From positions 1-64,000 of the forward strand of contig CAWGCL010000003.1 of NCBI GenBank assembly GCA_963820995.1: 64,000 nucleotides of DNA, written 5' to 3'. Shown here one piece after another: positions 54,008 to 63,496 of the stretch. Position 1 is the stretch's first letter. Each line of letters begins with the position of its first letter. Below the pieces are notes generated by a model. It did not search any database. It saw nothing but the letters and a program-made list of their open reading frames with translations, and was not told the origin of the DNA. A program made the translations under genes and the position numbers. This DNA comes from JAGTVG01 sp963820995. GTDB taxonomy: Bacteria > Bacteroidota > Bacteroidia > Cytophagales > Cyclobacteriaceae.

Positions 54008-54613
54008 CTAAAACAATATTCCCGCACTCAATTGAAAGGTATGCGTATTTGTCCGAATATTGCTTTTATAGCCATTAGTAATACCGATGGTATAATTCAG
54101 GTCAAAATTAAACATGGCCACATCAAACTGCGTCCCGAATCTTGCGCCGAGATTATAAAAATTAAGATCCGCCTCCTTTGGTTTGAATGTGCCCTCTTCA
54201 CCAAATACATTATACCTCCCTTTTATGCTGAAACGGTTATTGAGCCCGCCATATAAAAACCATTTAAAAACAGGTGTCTTTACCGGGATATATCCAATCA
54301 TCATGGGAACTTCCAATGACCTCATCTGAATATTGAAGGTTCCGTCAAAATCAAGATCGGAACTGTCAGTAAGAGAAAGTGTTATGCCGTAATCAACGAA
54401 TGTCAAGCCCGTTTCAATAAAAGCCTTTCTTTTATAAACCCTGAAGCTGCCGCCCACCTGCCAGCCTACCAATACGTCGGAATCTACTTCTTCCAACTTG
54501 TATACAAATTGAGCTGTATTGATCCCACCGAAGAATTTGATGTTCATTTTTGGTTGTTGAGCCGAAGCCAGCATTGGGAAAATTAAGATGATTGCAAATA
54601 GTAATTTTTTCAT
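54008..54613 (-). CDS. Outer-membrane beta-barrel protein (PorT/OmpW-like)
   Basis: 201 residues; signal peptide MKKLLFAIILIFPMLASAQQ. Amphipathic strands fill the rest (KAFIETGLTFVDYGITLSLT; MRSLEVPMMIGYIPVKTPVF KWFLYGGLNNRFSIKGRYNV in two pieces) and the C-terminus HTFQLSAGILF ends in Phe as in porin-type barrels. Resembles the common Bacteroidota outer-membrane beta-barrel domain of about 200 residues. Role unknown. It is 12 bases downstream of the sulfatase at 54626, same strand. Confidence 0.75.
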   Translation of the reverse strand: MKKLLFAIILIFPMLASAQQPKMNIKFFGGINTAQFVYKLEEVDSDVLVGWQVGGSFRVYKRKAFIETGLTFVDYGITLSLTDSSDLDFDGTFNIQMRSLEVPMMIGYIPVKTPVFKWFLYGGLNNRFSIKGRYNVFGEEGTFKPKEADLNFYNLGARFGTQFDVAMFNFDLNYTIGITNGYKSNIRTNTHTFQLSAGILF

Positions 54614-54625
54614 GATTCTTTAGGT

Positions 54626-56245
54626 TTAGGCCGGGAAGAGGTATTCTTTTCCATTGAGAACAAATTTTTTATCCATAATGCGTGGCCACATGGGCTTATC
54701 CGGCAATTTATCTTTTTGCCATTTCTCATGCGTTGCCCTTAACTCTTCATAGAGCCCGGGCATTTGTTCTTTCAGATTGATTTCCTCTGATTTGTCTTTC
54801 TTCAAATCATACAGTTCCGCCCAACCATCCCGGGCACTCAGGATCAATTTGTAATCTCCACTTCGCACAGCCCAGATATGATCAGCCCGCCAGAATAGAT
54901 GTTTGTGGGGTCGTTCTTTATTTTTTCCTGTAACAAAAGGCATTAGGTCCACCCCGTCATATTCCCGGTCCTGGGGAAGATTACCTCCTGCATTGATCAC
55001 TGATGTTACGAAAATATCAGCGGAGGAGACCGGATATTCATAGAGTGTCCCGGCCGGTATCTTACCTTTCCACTTCATCATGAAGGGCACATTAATGCCT
55101 CCTTCAAATTGTGTGAGTTTTCCCCCTTTCAGGGGGCCGTTATCTGTAGCATGCGTATAGGAAGCGCCTCCGTTATCGCTGAGTAAATAAATAATGGTAT
55201 TCTCTTCCAGGCCAAGGTCCTTGATCTTCTGATGGATACTGCCGATGGCATCGTCCAGGGCAGAAATCATGGCATAATAAACACGCTTGTTGTCATCCTC
55301 GACATGCTCATACATGCAATAGTAATCTACCGGTGCCTGAAAGGGAATATGGGGTGCGGAAAAAGTACAATAGAGGAAGAAGGGTTTTTCCTGATTTTTT
55401 TCAATAAAATCAATGGCCTTATCCCTGAAAGCGAAAGTCAGGTATTGTTCCTCCTCGATCTCTTCACCCATTTCCATTATGGCCGCTTCGCCATGCCGGC
55501 CCATATTCCATTGATATTGAGTGCTAAACGACTGATGTTCATAGTTGATTACATGACTCCAGTTCCGTTCCGGAGTATAAAGCGAAGAAGCTCCGTAAAA
55601 GCCATATTGATAATCGAATCCACGTTTCATGGGAAGGTTGTGTTTGGATATACCGAGATGCCATTTGCCGGTAATCCCTGTAGCGTAACCCATTCTTTTA
55701 AACATTTCGGCTAATGTGATCTCGGTTGGAGGAACCCCTTGTTTGTGTACCTGCCATTCTGACGGAAATGCCGGTTTTGATTCCACAACGAAGTCACCAG
55801 TATTTACTAAATATTTACCTGAGAGGTATTCAATCATGTTGGTTGGATAAAACTCCATTACCTGGGTTTCGAAACCATACCGGTTTTGTACCCTGCCCGT
55901 CAGGATGCCGGCACGGGAAGGGGCACAGGTAGGTGCCGTTACATATCCCTCATCGAAAATCACGCCTTCATAACCCAGGCGGTCAATATTTGGAGTCGAG
56001 ATGTGATCAACACCATAGGCTGAAACTTCGTATTTTCCAAGATCATCAGCAAGCAGGATGATGACATTTGGTGGTTTCTGATCGCGTTCGGCAGATTCCT
56101 TTTCTGCCAGGAAGCTTTCCTTGCCCTTTTTCATGTCTTTGTCCCATTTAATCCTCCATTTCATTCGGGTAACGGATAGGGGGTAACAACCGATGAATAG
56201 GAACACAAGAGTAAATAAAAATAAGGTAGTTTTTTTCATTGCCAT
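54626..56245 (-). CDS. Sulfatase lipoprotein, S1 family, distinct subgroup
   Basis: 539 residues; lipoprotein signal TTLFLFTLVFLFIGCYPLSV. Unlike the sulfatases left of 42 kb it has the standard metal pair DD (LLADDLGKYEVSAYGVDHIS). The formylglycine motif is CAPSR (APTCAPSRAGILTGRVQNRY), then GKWHLGISKHNLPMKRGFDY, second metal site LLSDNGGASYTHATDNGPLK, and C-terminus FVLNGKEYLFPA. Likely surface-exposed and acting on sulfated glycans or small esters. Intact, AT-rich, not close to the island copies; probably a chromosomal gene with the small barrel at 54008 as partner. Confidence 0.9.
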   Translation of the reverse strand: MAMKKTTLFLFTLVFLFIGCYPLSVTRMKWRIKWDKDMKKGKESFLAEKESAERDQKPPNVIILLADDLGKYEVSAYGVDHISTPNIDRLGYEGVIFDEGYVTAPTCAPSRAGILTGRVQNRYGFETQVMEFYPTNMIEYLSGKYLVNTGDFVVESKPAFPSEWQVHKQGVPPTEITLAEMFKRMGYATGITGKWHLGISKHNLPMKRGFDYQYGFYGASSLYTPERNWSHVINYEHQSFSTQYQWNMGRHGEAAIMEMGEEIEEEQYLTFAFRDKAIDFIEKNQEKPFFLYCTFSAPHIPFQAPVDYYCMYEHVEDDNKRVYYAMISALDDAIGSIHQKIKDLGLEENTIIYLLSDNGGASYTHATDNGPLKGGKLTQFEGGINVPFMMKWKGKIPAGTLYEYPVSSADIFVTSVINAGGNLPQDREYDGVDLMPFVTGKNKERPHKHLFWRADHIWAVRSGDYKLILSARDGWAELYDLKKDKSEEINLKEQMPGLYEELRATHEKWQKDKLPDKPMWPRIMDKKFVLNGKEYLFPA

Positions 56246-56451
56246 GATTCTTGAATTTTGGGATCGAAAATTAATATAAAATCAACACTATAGCTATAAT
56301 ATTGTTCAAATTTCATTGAATATTAGAATGAATAAAAAGGTGGATTGATCAACAGATAATAGAATAATATAGGTTTTATAAGTATAATCTTTAAAAATAT
56401 AAAATCTTATAAAAAAACGCATAACGAAAATGCAAATCTTGGCTGGCAGGT

Positions 56452-56799
56452 TCAACTTTCTAATTCTTTCTTTAACCCGGCGGGCAGTTTACTATACACA
56501 AGATCGTAGGATTTTTGTATATACTTTTTCCATTCTAAAAAGCTTAAAAGATTGATATTCTCCAGCTGTACCCATTTATATCGGGCAAGGTATGGAGCTG
56601 GTATGAATCCTTTCCGTTCACATAATATATCAAAATCTTCTTCTGTTGTTTTGAAAGAGGCAGATTGAGGCAGGCTGTCAGGAGAGGTAATTAAGTATAT
56701 TTTATTTCCAACATTAAAACACAAATGATCTTCCCATTTAATATCTTCAGTGGTTCCTTTAAGATCATTACAAATTTTTTGAAGGTCTTCAATGGTCAT
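56452..56799 (-). CDS. MmcQ/YjbR family DNA-binding-like protein
   Basis: 115 residues. MTIEDLQKICNDLKGTTEDI, CFNVGNKIYLITSPDSLPQS, YKWVQLENINLLSFLEWKKY IQKSYDLVYSKLP (two pieces) are typical of the MmcQ/YjbR family, which has a CyaY-like fold and a predicted double-wing DNA-binding role. Function not established. Single gene. Confidence 0.88.
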   Translation of the reverse strand: MTIEDLQKICNDLKGTTEDIKWEDHLCFNVGNKIYLITSPDSLPQSASFKTTEEDFDILCERKGFIPAPYLARYKWVQLENINLLSFLEWKKYIQKSYDLVYSKLPAGLKKELES

Positions 56800-56974
56800 T
56801 CGGGTAAAATTTGATAATCAATTTCGAAGATATATATTTTTAAGGAATTTGAAACTGACCGTTTTGGAGATGTAATAATCAATTTCAGGTTTCCTGAAAG
56901 GCGATCCTTTGAATTCCGGATAAATTGGAATTTATGGATTAAATTTGATCTTTTTTAAACATAAGCAAATTTTT

Positions 56975-58009
56975 ATGAAGGCAATGGTACTTACCGGCAT
57001 CAGGCAAATGGAAATGATGGATTGGCCTGATCCCATGATAACAAACAATACAGATGTTCTTTTGAAACTGGAAACTATTGGCGTTTGTGGATCAGATATA
57101 CATTATTATACCACCGGAAAGATTGGCAGCCAGGTAGTTCAATTTCCTTACCCGGTCGGACATGAATCGGGGGGAACCGTTGTAAAAGTAGGGGATGGGG
57201 TGACCGCGGTAAAACCAGGTGACAGAGTGGCCATAGAACCCGCCATTTCATGCGGGAAATGTGATCAATGCCTTCAGGGCCGGCCTAATACATGCCGGAA
57301 TATAAAATTCCTGGGTTGTCCGGGTCAGATCGATGGTTGCCTTTCGGAATATATAGTAATGCCTGAAGAGAGCTGTTTCCCAATTCCTGACCACATGAGC
57401 TTTGCGGAAGCTGCGATTTCTGAACCCCTTGCAATTGGCGTTTATGCAGTAAGACAATCCATTCCAATGAAAGGTGCAAAAGTTGGGATCCTGGGATTCG
57501 GTCCGATCGGAATGAGCGTTCTGCTACCGGCTAAAGCTTATGGGGCTGATACCTTTTATGTGACAGATAAAATCGACGAAAGATTAAAAGTCGCTAAGGA
57601 AGTAGGAGCCTCATGGACTGGCAATCCTGATAAGATCGATGTTGCAGAAGCCATAAATAAGGAAGAAAAAATGCAACTGGACGTTGTATTTGAATGTTGT
57701 GGCCAGCAGGATGCCATAGATAATGCGCTTGAGATCCTAAAACCAGGTGGAAAGCTTATGTTGATAGGTATTCCTGAAGTCGATAAACTCTGCTTCAAAA
57801 TGGATCTTATGCGCCGAAAAGAAATAACAGTGGTTAATGTAAGGCGACAGATACACAGCGTACAGGAAGCACTGGACCTGATTGCCGATGGCCGGGTGGA
57901 TGTATCTAAAATGGCCACTCATAATTACAGTTTCAAGGATACCAAAGCTGCTTTCGACCTTGTTGCGGGATATGAGGATGGTGTGATGAAGGCCATGATC
58001 AATTTTTAG
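56975..58009 (+). CDS. Zinc-dependent medium-chain alcohol/polyol dehydrogenase
   Basis: 344 residues from ATG 56975 (MKAMVLTGIRQMEMMDWPDP); an upstream TTG at 56945 would add ten poor residues. Catalytic zinc ligands: Cys in IGVCGSDIHYY and GHE in YPVGHESGG. Four structural-zinc Cys in AISCGKCDQCLQGRPNTCRN. NAD-binding motif KVGILGFGPIGMSVLLPAKA and acidic residue after VTDKIDE point to NAD. Family: sorbitol/xylitol/L-threonine dehydrogenase type; likely oxidises a polyol. Cytoplasmic. Length is standard. No neighbours of a matching pathway. Confidence 0.9.
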   Translation: MKAMVLTGIRQMEMMDWPDPMITNNTDVLLKLETIGVCGSDIHYYTTGKIGSQVVQFPYPVGHESGGTVVKVGDGVTAVKPGDRVAIEPAISCGKCDQCLQGRPNTCRNIKFLGCPGQIDGCLSEYIVMPEESCFPIPDHMSFAEAAISEPLAIGVYAVRQSIPMKGAKVGILGFGPIGMSVLLPAKAYGADTFYVTDKIDERLKVAKEVGASWTGNPDKIDVAEAINKEEKMQLDVVFECCGQQDAIDNALEILKPGGKLMLIGIPEVDKLCFKMDLMRRKEITVVNVRRQIHSVQEALDLIADGRVDVSKMATHNYSFKDTKAAFDLVAGYEDGVMKAMINF

Positions 58010-58293
58010 CCGTAGTGCCGCTGGCTTATTTTAAAGTTGTGTCGCTGGCATATTATTTCAATAATCTTTGGTTACGGATTTTTGCCTTTAATTTAGTTTC
58101 GCATTCTCGAATTTCGGAACATTGACACTTATCATGCTCATACTTGGATTATTGACTGTAGGGCCACAGAATTGAGAACGGCATTGGCCTTTCGTCGATA
58201 ACTTTACGGGATGAAAAATTTCTGTAGTTTTCAAAAAAAAACTATATTTCAAAACATAAAGACTTTTTATCTGAATTTTCTTAAAACCTATAA

Positions 58294-59841
58294 GTGAAAT
58301 TTAAAAATTCCGGATTCTGGTCAATAGTATTATTATTTGTCGTTATAAAAGTATCGATCCATCTATTGACCAATACAAATTACGAACTGCACCGGGATGC
58401 ATTCCTGTATATTGCCCAGGGAGACCATCTTGACTGGGGCTTTTTGTCTGTACCCCCGCTTACTGCCTTTCTTTCAAAAATATTGCGATTGGTAATAGGT
58501 GATTCTACCTTCGCCATTAGATTATTTCCTACTCTGATAGGTGGTATTTCCATCGTTTTTGTAAATCTTATAGTAAAGGAATTGGGAGGACGAAGGTGGG
58601 CCATGATCCTTGCAAGTATAGCTTTTATCATTTCTCCGGCATTCCTGAGAAGTAATATGTTGTTTCAGCCGGTTTCACTGAACCAATTCTTCTGGCTCAC
58701 TTCATTTTATCTGATCATCCGTCTCGTGAATTCTCAGGATCCCAAATATTGGTTATACCTGTCAGCCAATTTTGCCCTGGGATTTCTTGCCAAATATTCC
58801 ATTGTATTTCTGGCTTTAGGTTTTCTAATAGCCATATTAATGACGCCAAACCGAAGACTGATCCTGAGCAAATACTTTTTGTATGGAATTGTAATTGGAT
58901 TTTTAATCATATTGCCCAATGTTATCTGGCAGCATCAGAATAGCTGGCCGGTTCTATACCATATGGAAATGTTGAGAGCGTACCACCTGGTAAATGTGAA
59001 AATGTCAGATTTTTTTATAGCACAATTAATAATGAATCTTCCCGTCGTCTTTATCTGGCTCACTGGCTTAATGTATCTTATATTTTATCCTGGTCTTCGC
59101 AAATTCAGAATAATCGGGTATACCTTCCTGGCTGTAATAATGTTGATGATACTCACCCAGGGGAAATCTTATTATACAATAGGGCTTTATTCTACATTAA
59201 TTGCCGCAGGAGCGGTTGTTTTTGAGAAATATGTGAAACGGAGAATATTAGTTTATCTGAATCTGGCATTTATGGTCCTGATTTCCTGGATGATGCTTCC
59301 TTTCAGCCTCCCGGTTTTAGGTCACGAAAAGATGCTTTCTTTTTGTCAGAAAGCGATTGAAAAAGGGATTGACATGCCAATGAAATGGGAAGATGGAAAG
59401 GTTCATGCCCTGCCACAGGATTATGCGGATATGATTGGCTGGGAAGAACTAGGTGGCAATGTTATAAAAGTCTATCAAGGTCTGCCATCAGAATCACGAA
59501 AGAACTGCTATATCTATGCTGAAAACTATGGCCAGGCTGGGGCAATCCGTTATCATGGGATGAGGCAGGGATTACCAGAGCCAATTAGTTTTCATGGCAG
59601 TTTTATTTTTTGGGCTCGCGATCAAATAAAAGACATCTCCCATCTGATTTATGTCAATTATGAAGTAGAAGGGATACGAGAATTTTTTGAAGAAATCGAA
59701 GTGTTTGAGGGTATCGTCAATCCATATTCCAGGGAAAATGGTCTTAAGATCTATCTATGCCGGAACCCAAATCAGGAATTCAAAACTCTTTATAAAGACC
59801 GAATACAAGAAGAAAGAGAGAAATTTTTGGAGAATCCGTAA
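58294..59841 (+). CDS. GT-39/ArnT-like membrane glycosyltransferase
   Basis: 515 residues from a GTG start at 58294 (MKFKNSGFWSIVLLFVVIKV). Early periplasmic loop with the acidic motif of the GT-C fold (NYELHRDAFLYIAQGDHLDW GFLSVPPLTAFL in two pieces), followed by about ten membrane helices (LIGGISIVFVNLIVKELGGR; AFIISPAFLRSNMLFQPVSL), and a C-terminal periplasmic domain. Proteins of this type move a sugar from a lipid phosphate carrier to a protein or lipid in the periplasm. Acceptor unknown. A 283-base gap separates it from the dehydrogenase. Confidence 0.85.
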   Translation: MKFKNSGFWSIVLLFVVIKVSIHLLTNTNYELHRDAFLYIAQGDHLDWGFLSVPPLTAFLSKILRLVIGDSTFAIRLFPTLIGGISIVFVNLIVKELGGRRWAMILASIAFIISPAFLRSNMLFQPVSLNQFFWLTSFYLIIRLVNSQDPKYWLYLSANFALGFLAKYSIVFLALGFLIAILMTPNRRLILSKYFLYGIVIGFLIILPNVIWQHQNSWPVLYHMEMLRAYHLVNVKMSDFFIAQLIMNLPVVFIWLTGLMYLIFYPGLRKFRIIGYTFLAVIMLMILTQGKSYYTIGLYSTLIAAGAVVFEKYVKRRILVYLNLAFMVLISWMMLPFSLPVLGHEKMLSFCQKAIEKGIDMPMKWEDGKVHALPQDYADMIGWEELGGNVIKVYQGLPSESRKNCYIYAENYGQAGAIRYHGMRQGLPEPISFHGSFIFWARDQIKDISHLIYVNYEVEGIREFFEEIEVFEGIVNPYSRENGLKIYLCRNPNQEFKTLYKDRIQEEREKFLENP

Positions 59842-59842
59842 T

Positions 59843-59956
59843 TTGAGCACAATCTCAGGCTTGAAAAATGCGGTAATCATAATTTTTTGTACTATATATT
59901 CAATTATTTTTATCATTGCTTTTTTGAGTCTCTTGAGAAAATACTATATTGAGTAG
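59843..59956 (+). CDS. Possible 37-residue membrane protein
   Basis: A TTG-started frame right after the glycosyltransferase stop: LSTISGLKNAVIIIFCTIYS then IIFIIAFLSLLRKYYIE, one clean transmembrane helix with a basic end. Too short for a strong call; could be a small partner of the glycosyltransferase. Confidence 0.3.
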   Translation: MSTISGLKNAVIIIFCTIYSIIFIIAFLSLLRKYYIE

Positions 59957-59995
59957 TGTTTATTTCAGTCTTTTTAATTCAAATAATATTTCTTC

Positions 59996-61327
59996 ATGTC
60001 AAAACGGAATACAATAATCCTTGGTGCTGCAGGCAGGGATTTTCATAATTTCAATACATTTTTCAAACGCAATGAAAATTACAATGTGGTTGCATTTACT
60101 GCAACCCAGATCCCTGATATCGATGGGCGTCGTTATCCTTCCGAATTAGCCGGTGAAAATTACCCAAATGGCATCCCAATATATCCGGAAGAAGATCTGC
60201 ATATTTTAATAAAGAGGTTCGACGTGCAGGATTGTGTCTTTTCCTACACTGATGTATCCTATGAAAAAGTAATGTCAACTGCCTCTATTGTACAGGCAGC
60301 GGGAGCAAATTTCATGTTGCTTGGACCTGGTGAAACAATGATCAGAAGTTCCAAGCCTGTAATATCTGTTTGTGCGGTAAGAACAGGTTGTGGTAAAAGC
60401 CAAACTTCAAGACGAATAATAGAATTACTATTGCAGAAAGGTAAGAAGGTGATTGCCATCCGCCACCCCATGCCTTATGGAAATTTACTTAATCAAAAAG
60501 TACAGCGGTTTGCAGAAATTGAAGATTTGAAAAAGCAAAATTGCACAATAGAAGAGATGGAAGAATATGAGCCCCACCTAGCAAGAGGTAATGTGATTTA
60601 CGCAGGCGTTGATTATGAAGCCATTCTCAGAGAAGCAGAGAATGATGAAAGAGGATGTGATGTTATTGTCTGGGATGGCGGGAACAATGACTTTCCATTT
60701 TACAAAACTGACCTAATGATCACTGTTACCGATCCACACCGTGTCGGTCATGAATTGAAATACTATCCCGGTAAAGTTAATCTGCGAATGGCGGATGTGA
60801 TCATTATTAACAAGATGGACAGTGCTGATAAAAATGATATTGAACAACTTCGGAAGAATATTAACTCGATTAATTCTGAAGCCGCAGTTGTTGAAGCCAA
60901 TTCACCCATTCAGGTTGATGATCCGGAAGTAATTAAAAATAAAAAGGTACTGGTTATTGAAGATGGACCTACGCTTACTCATGGAGAAATGAAGTTTGGT
61001 GCCGGGGTTGTAGCCGCCCGACAATATGGTGCCTCTGAACTAATTGATCCCAGGCCCTATCTGGTTGGAAGTCTAAAAGATACCTTTGAGAAATACCCGG
61101 ATATCGGTGAAATTCTTCCTGCCATGGGATATGGGAAAAAGCAACTTCATGATTTGGAGCGTACCATCCAGAATGTGGAATGTGATGGTGTTATCATTGC
61201 CACGCCTATAGATCTAAGCAGGGAGATAAAAATAAATAAACCTTTTACGAGGGTTTATTATAGCCTGCAGGAGGTGGGGGATCCGAAACTGGATAAAATT
61301 CTGGACAACTTTTTGTCAGGAAAGTAA
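59996..61327 (+). CDS. Cyclic 2,3-diphosphoglycerate synthetase-like NTPase
   Basis: 443 residues. N-terminal Rossmann-like part MSKRNTIILGAAGRDFHNFN; P-loop-like AVRTGCGKSQTSRRIIELLL around residue 130; VWDGGNNDFPFYKTDLMITV; GTP-type NKMDSADKND. This is the signature of the cyclic 2,3-diphosphoglycerate synthetase-like family, known from methanogenic archaea but present in diverse bacteria under the same annotation. Whether it makes the cyclic phosphoglycerate here is unproven. Cytoplasmic. Plus strand, alone or with the next lipoprotein. Confidence 0.8.
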   Translation: MSKRNTIILGAAGRDFHNFNTFFKRNENYNVVAFTATQIPDIDGRRYPSELAGENYPNGIPIYPEEDLHILIKRFDVQDCVFSYTDVSYEKVMSTASIVQAAGANFMLLGPGETMIRSSKPVISVCAVRTGCGKSQTSRRIIELLLQKGKKVIAIRHPMPYGNLLNQKVQRFAEIEDLKKQNCTIEEMEEYEPHLARGNVIYAGVDYEAILREAENDERGCDVIVWDGGNNDFPFYKTDLMITVTDPHRVGHELKYYPGKVNLRMADVIIINKMDSADKNDIEQLRKNINSINSEAAVVEANSPIQVDDPEVIKNKKVLVIEDGPTLTHGEMKFGAGVVAARQYGASELIDPRPYLVGSLKDTFEKYPDIGEILPAMGYGKKQLHDLERTIQNVECDGVIIATPIDLSREIKINKPFTRVYYSLQEVGDPKLDKILDNFLSGK

Positions 61328-61404
61328 AATTTTTCCTAAGATCAATGCATCCCTTAACCATTCATTTTGTCTCTTAACATGACAGTAATTAAAAAAATAT
61401 CAAT

Positions 61405-62361
61405 ATGAAAAATATATTATCTTTTGTTCTAGTAATTGTATTTATGGTCAGTTGTTCTAATTCTCATTCCCAGGAGGAGAAAACAGTTGAGAAATCGTTT
61501 GATGGCATTTCTTCAATAGATCTTAGCACGGCCTCAGGAGATTGTATTATTAAAAAAGGGAGTTCAGATGAGGTAAAAGTTAAGGTAACTTATACTTATG
61601 ACGATGATGATTATACCCCGAAAATGGATAAAAGTGGTTCACGCTTAGGATTGGAGGAAAAATTTCATGCCAATAATACCCGGGGAAACAGCAAATGGGA
61701 ACTTACCGTCCCGGATGGTTTGGAAATAGAGTTCAGCTCGGGATCCGGAGATCTTTCCCTTTCCGGATTGAGTGGTGAAATAGACTATAATTCCGGTTCG
61801 GGCGATGGTCATGTTGAGGATTTTGAGGGAGAAATGAAAGGTAATTCGGGATCCGGTGATTTTCATATTAAAAATGTTAAAGGAGAAATAAAGTTAAACT
61901 CCGGATCAGGAGACCATCAAATATCGGATAGCGACCTGGTAGCTAAGGCCAATACAGGATCCGGAGATGTTGAGGTTAATGATTCCAAAGGCGGTTACAA
62001 ATTAAATACAGGCAGCGGTGATGTTGGAGCCAGTCGTGTTTCTTTATCCGAAGCAGGTAATTTTAATACGGGTTCCGGGGATGTTGAAATAGTACTTGCC
62101 ATGGCTCTTGTTGAGGATATCAGTGCGAATAGCGGTTCCGGGAATGCGGTCATAGATTTCAATGGAAATAAGATAGAAGGCGAAGTGATTATGATTTGTA
62201 AGAAAAAGGGAGGAGATATTAAAGCTCCATTTAAGTTTGATAAAGAAGAAGAGATAGATCAGAATGGCGAAATTTATCTTAAGAAAACTGCCAAACTTGG
62301 GTCCAAGGATATCCTGATAGAAGTAAGTACCGGAACAGGAACTGCTGAGATCAGAAAATAG
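61405..62361 (+). CDS. DUF4097-type beta-helix lipoprotein
   Basis: 318 residues; lipoprotein signal MKNILSFVLVIVFMVSCSNS. At least nine repeats of about 18-20 residues with a GSGD core (SSGSGDLSLSGLSG; NSGSGDGHVEDFEG; NSGSGDFHIKNVKG; NTGSGDVEVNDSKG; NTGSGDVGASRVSL) form a predicted right-handed beta-helix. Such putative auto-transporter-adhesin-like lipoproteins are common in Bacteroidota; function unknown, surface or periplasmic. 77 bases after the previous gene. Confidence 0.85.
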   Translation: MKNILSFVLVIVFMVSCSNSHSQEEKTVEKSFDGISSIDLSTASGDCIIKKGSSDEVKVKVTYTYDDDDYTPKMDKSGSRLGLEEKFHANNTRGNSKWELTVPDGLEIEFSSGSGDLSLSGLSGEIDYNSGSGDGHVEDFEGEMKGNSGSGDFHIKNVKGEIKLNSGSGDHQISDSDLVAKANTGSGDVEVNDSKGGYKLNTGSGDVGASRVSLSEAGNFNTGSGDVEIVLAMALVEDISANSGSGNAVIDFNGNKIEGEVIMICKKKGGDIKAPFKFDKEEEIDQNGEIYLKKTAKLGSKDILIEVSTGTGTAEIRK

Positions 62362-62436
62362 GTTTAAATTAAATAAACAAGTTAAATGGCTGGCCAGGGG
62401 GCATTAAGTTCCAGTCCCGGAATCAGGCCCTATTTG

Positions 62437-62522
62437 GTTAGCCATTTCTTATCTTATTCTCCTTTGTAGTTTCTTATTCTCCTTAGCCAATTCTCATTTA
62501 CTTTGGCCAATTCTTATTCTCC
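62437..62522. repeat. Four imperfect direct repeats around a gene end
   Basis: The plus strand repeats TTCTTATTCTCC or close variants (first copy CTTATCTTATTCTCC, then TTTCTTATTCTCC, then AATTCTCATTTACTT, then AATTCTTATTCTCC), with TTAGCCA or TGGCCA before them. The last copy overlaps the stop codon of the SMP-30-like gene (62514). Looks like slippage amplification of the gene's 3' edge. Confidence 0.55.
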
Positions 62523-63488
62523 ATAAAAATCTGCTTTCACCCCTTTAACACCTGGGCTAACCTTGAAAACCGAACCAGCCAATGGATATTCTTCCCGCAT
62601 CTTCTGATTATCACCACCAGCAGTAGTGATATACAAGACATCCAGGTCAGGGCCACCAAAAGCACAGGAAGTAACATTAGGTGCCGGTACTTCCACTTTA
62701 CCAATCAATTCTCCCGTTTCAGGATCCCAGCGGCCAACCATATTCCCGCCCCATTGGGCAACCCATAGTTTTCCTTCGGCATCGATGGTCATCCCGTCCG
62801 GGCCACCAATACCATCAGGAATAGAAACCACGATCCTTTCATTGCTGATTTCACCCGTTTCATTATCGTAATCCCAGGCACGTACATTTCCCAATGGCGT
62901 ATCTATATAATAAAGGATTTTATGATTGTTTGACCAGTTAATTCCATTGGAAACGGTAACACCTCCAAAAACTTTTCGGAATGATCCGTTTGGTTCAATC
63001 CTATACAAAGAGGCAGCTCCCTTTTTGAATTTCAGGGACATGGAACCCACCCATAACCGGCCGGCCGGATCACATTTGCCGTCATTGAACCGTATGGTAT
63101 CCAGTTCTTCCAATGGATTACATATCAAATTCATTTTTTCGGTTTCGAGATCAAGGTGGAATATCCCATTTTCCAAAGCCACAATAGCACCACCGTTTTT
63201 GGAAGGAACAACAGTGCCGATACGTTCTTTTACATCGATTTCCCGGTTATTTTTCGTTTCCGGATCATAAATGTTAAGTTTCCGACCTTCAATATCAACC
63301 CACCAGAATGTATTTGTCTGATGGTTCCAGATCGCACCTTCACCCAGACTAGCAGGGATTTCCAATTCCAATTCGGCTTTATATACTTCCATTGCTTGCT
63401 CTTTTAAAAAATTATTCTCATTCGATGGTTTCTGAGTGCAATACACCATCGAAAAGATAAATAGACTATATAAAAAGATGTATTTCAT
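62514..63488 (-). CDS. SMP-30/gluconolactonase-like lipoprotein
   Basis: 324 residues; lipoprotein signal MKYIFLYSLFIFSMVYCTQK. Then the six-bladed propeller of the SMP-30 / gluconolaconase / LRE family: IPASLGEGAIWNHQTNTFWW (metal-site Glu in GEG), RFNDGKCDPAGRLWVGSMSL (NDGK and D metal/substrate site), VSNGINWSNNHKILYYIDTP (SNG), PDGMTIDAEGKLWVAQWGGN, CAFGGPDLDVLYITTA. All metal residues of the family are in place, so a Ca2+ or Zn2+-dependent lactonase acting on a sugar lactone outside the cytoplasm is likely. It is followed, in transcription order, by the repeats at 62437. Confidence 0.9.
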   Translation of the reverse strand: MKYIFLYSLFIFSMVYCTQKPSNENNFLKEQAMEVYKAELELEIPASLGEGAIWNHQTNTFWWVDIEGRKLNIYDPETKNNREIDVKERIGTVVPSKNGGAIVALENGIFHLDLETEKMNLICNPLEELDTIRFNDGKCDPAGRLWVGSMSLKFKKGAASLYRIEPNGSFRKVFGGVTVSNGINWSNNHKILYYIDTPLGNVRAWDYDNETGEISNERIVVSIPDGIGGPDGMTIDAEGKLWVAQWGGNMVGRWDPETGELIGKVEVPAPNVTSCAFGGPDLDVLYITTAGGDNQKMREEYPLAGSVFKVSPGVKGVKADFYGE

Positions 63489-63496
63489 GATCTTTT

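Noticed and set aside
59687..59956. 89-codon frame overlapping the glycosyltransferase 3' end
   Set aside because: Its first 52 codons lie inside the glycosyltransferase in another frame; only the part after 59843 has membrane-helix character and is listed as a doubtful small gene.
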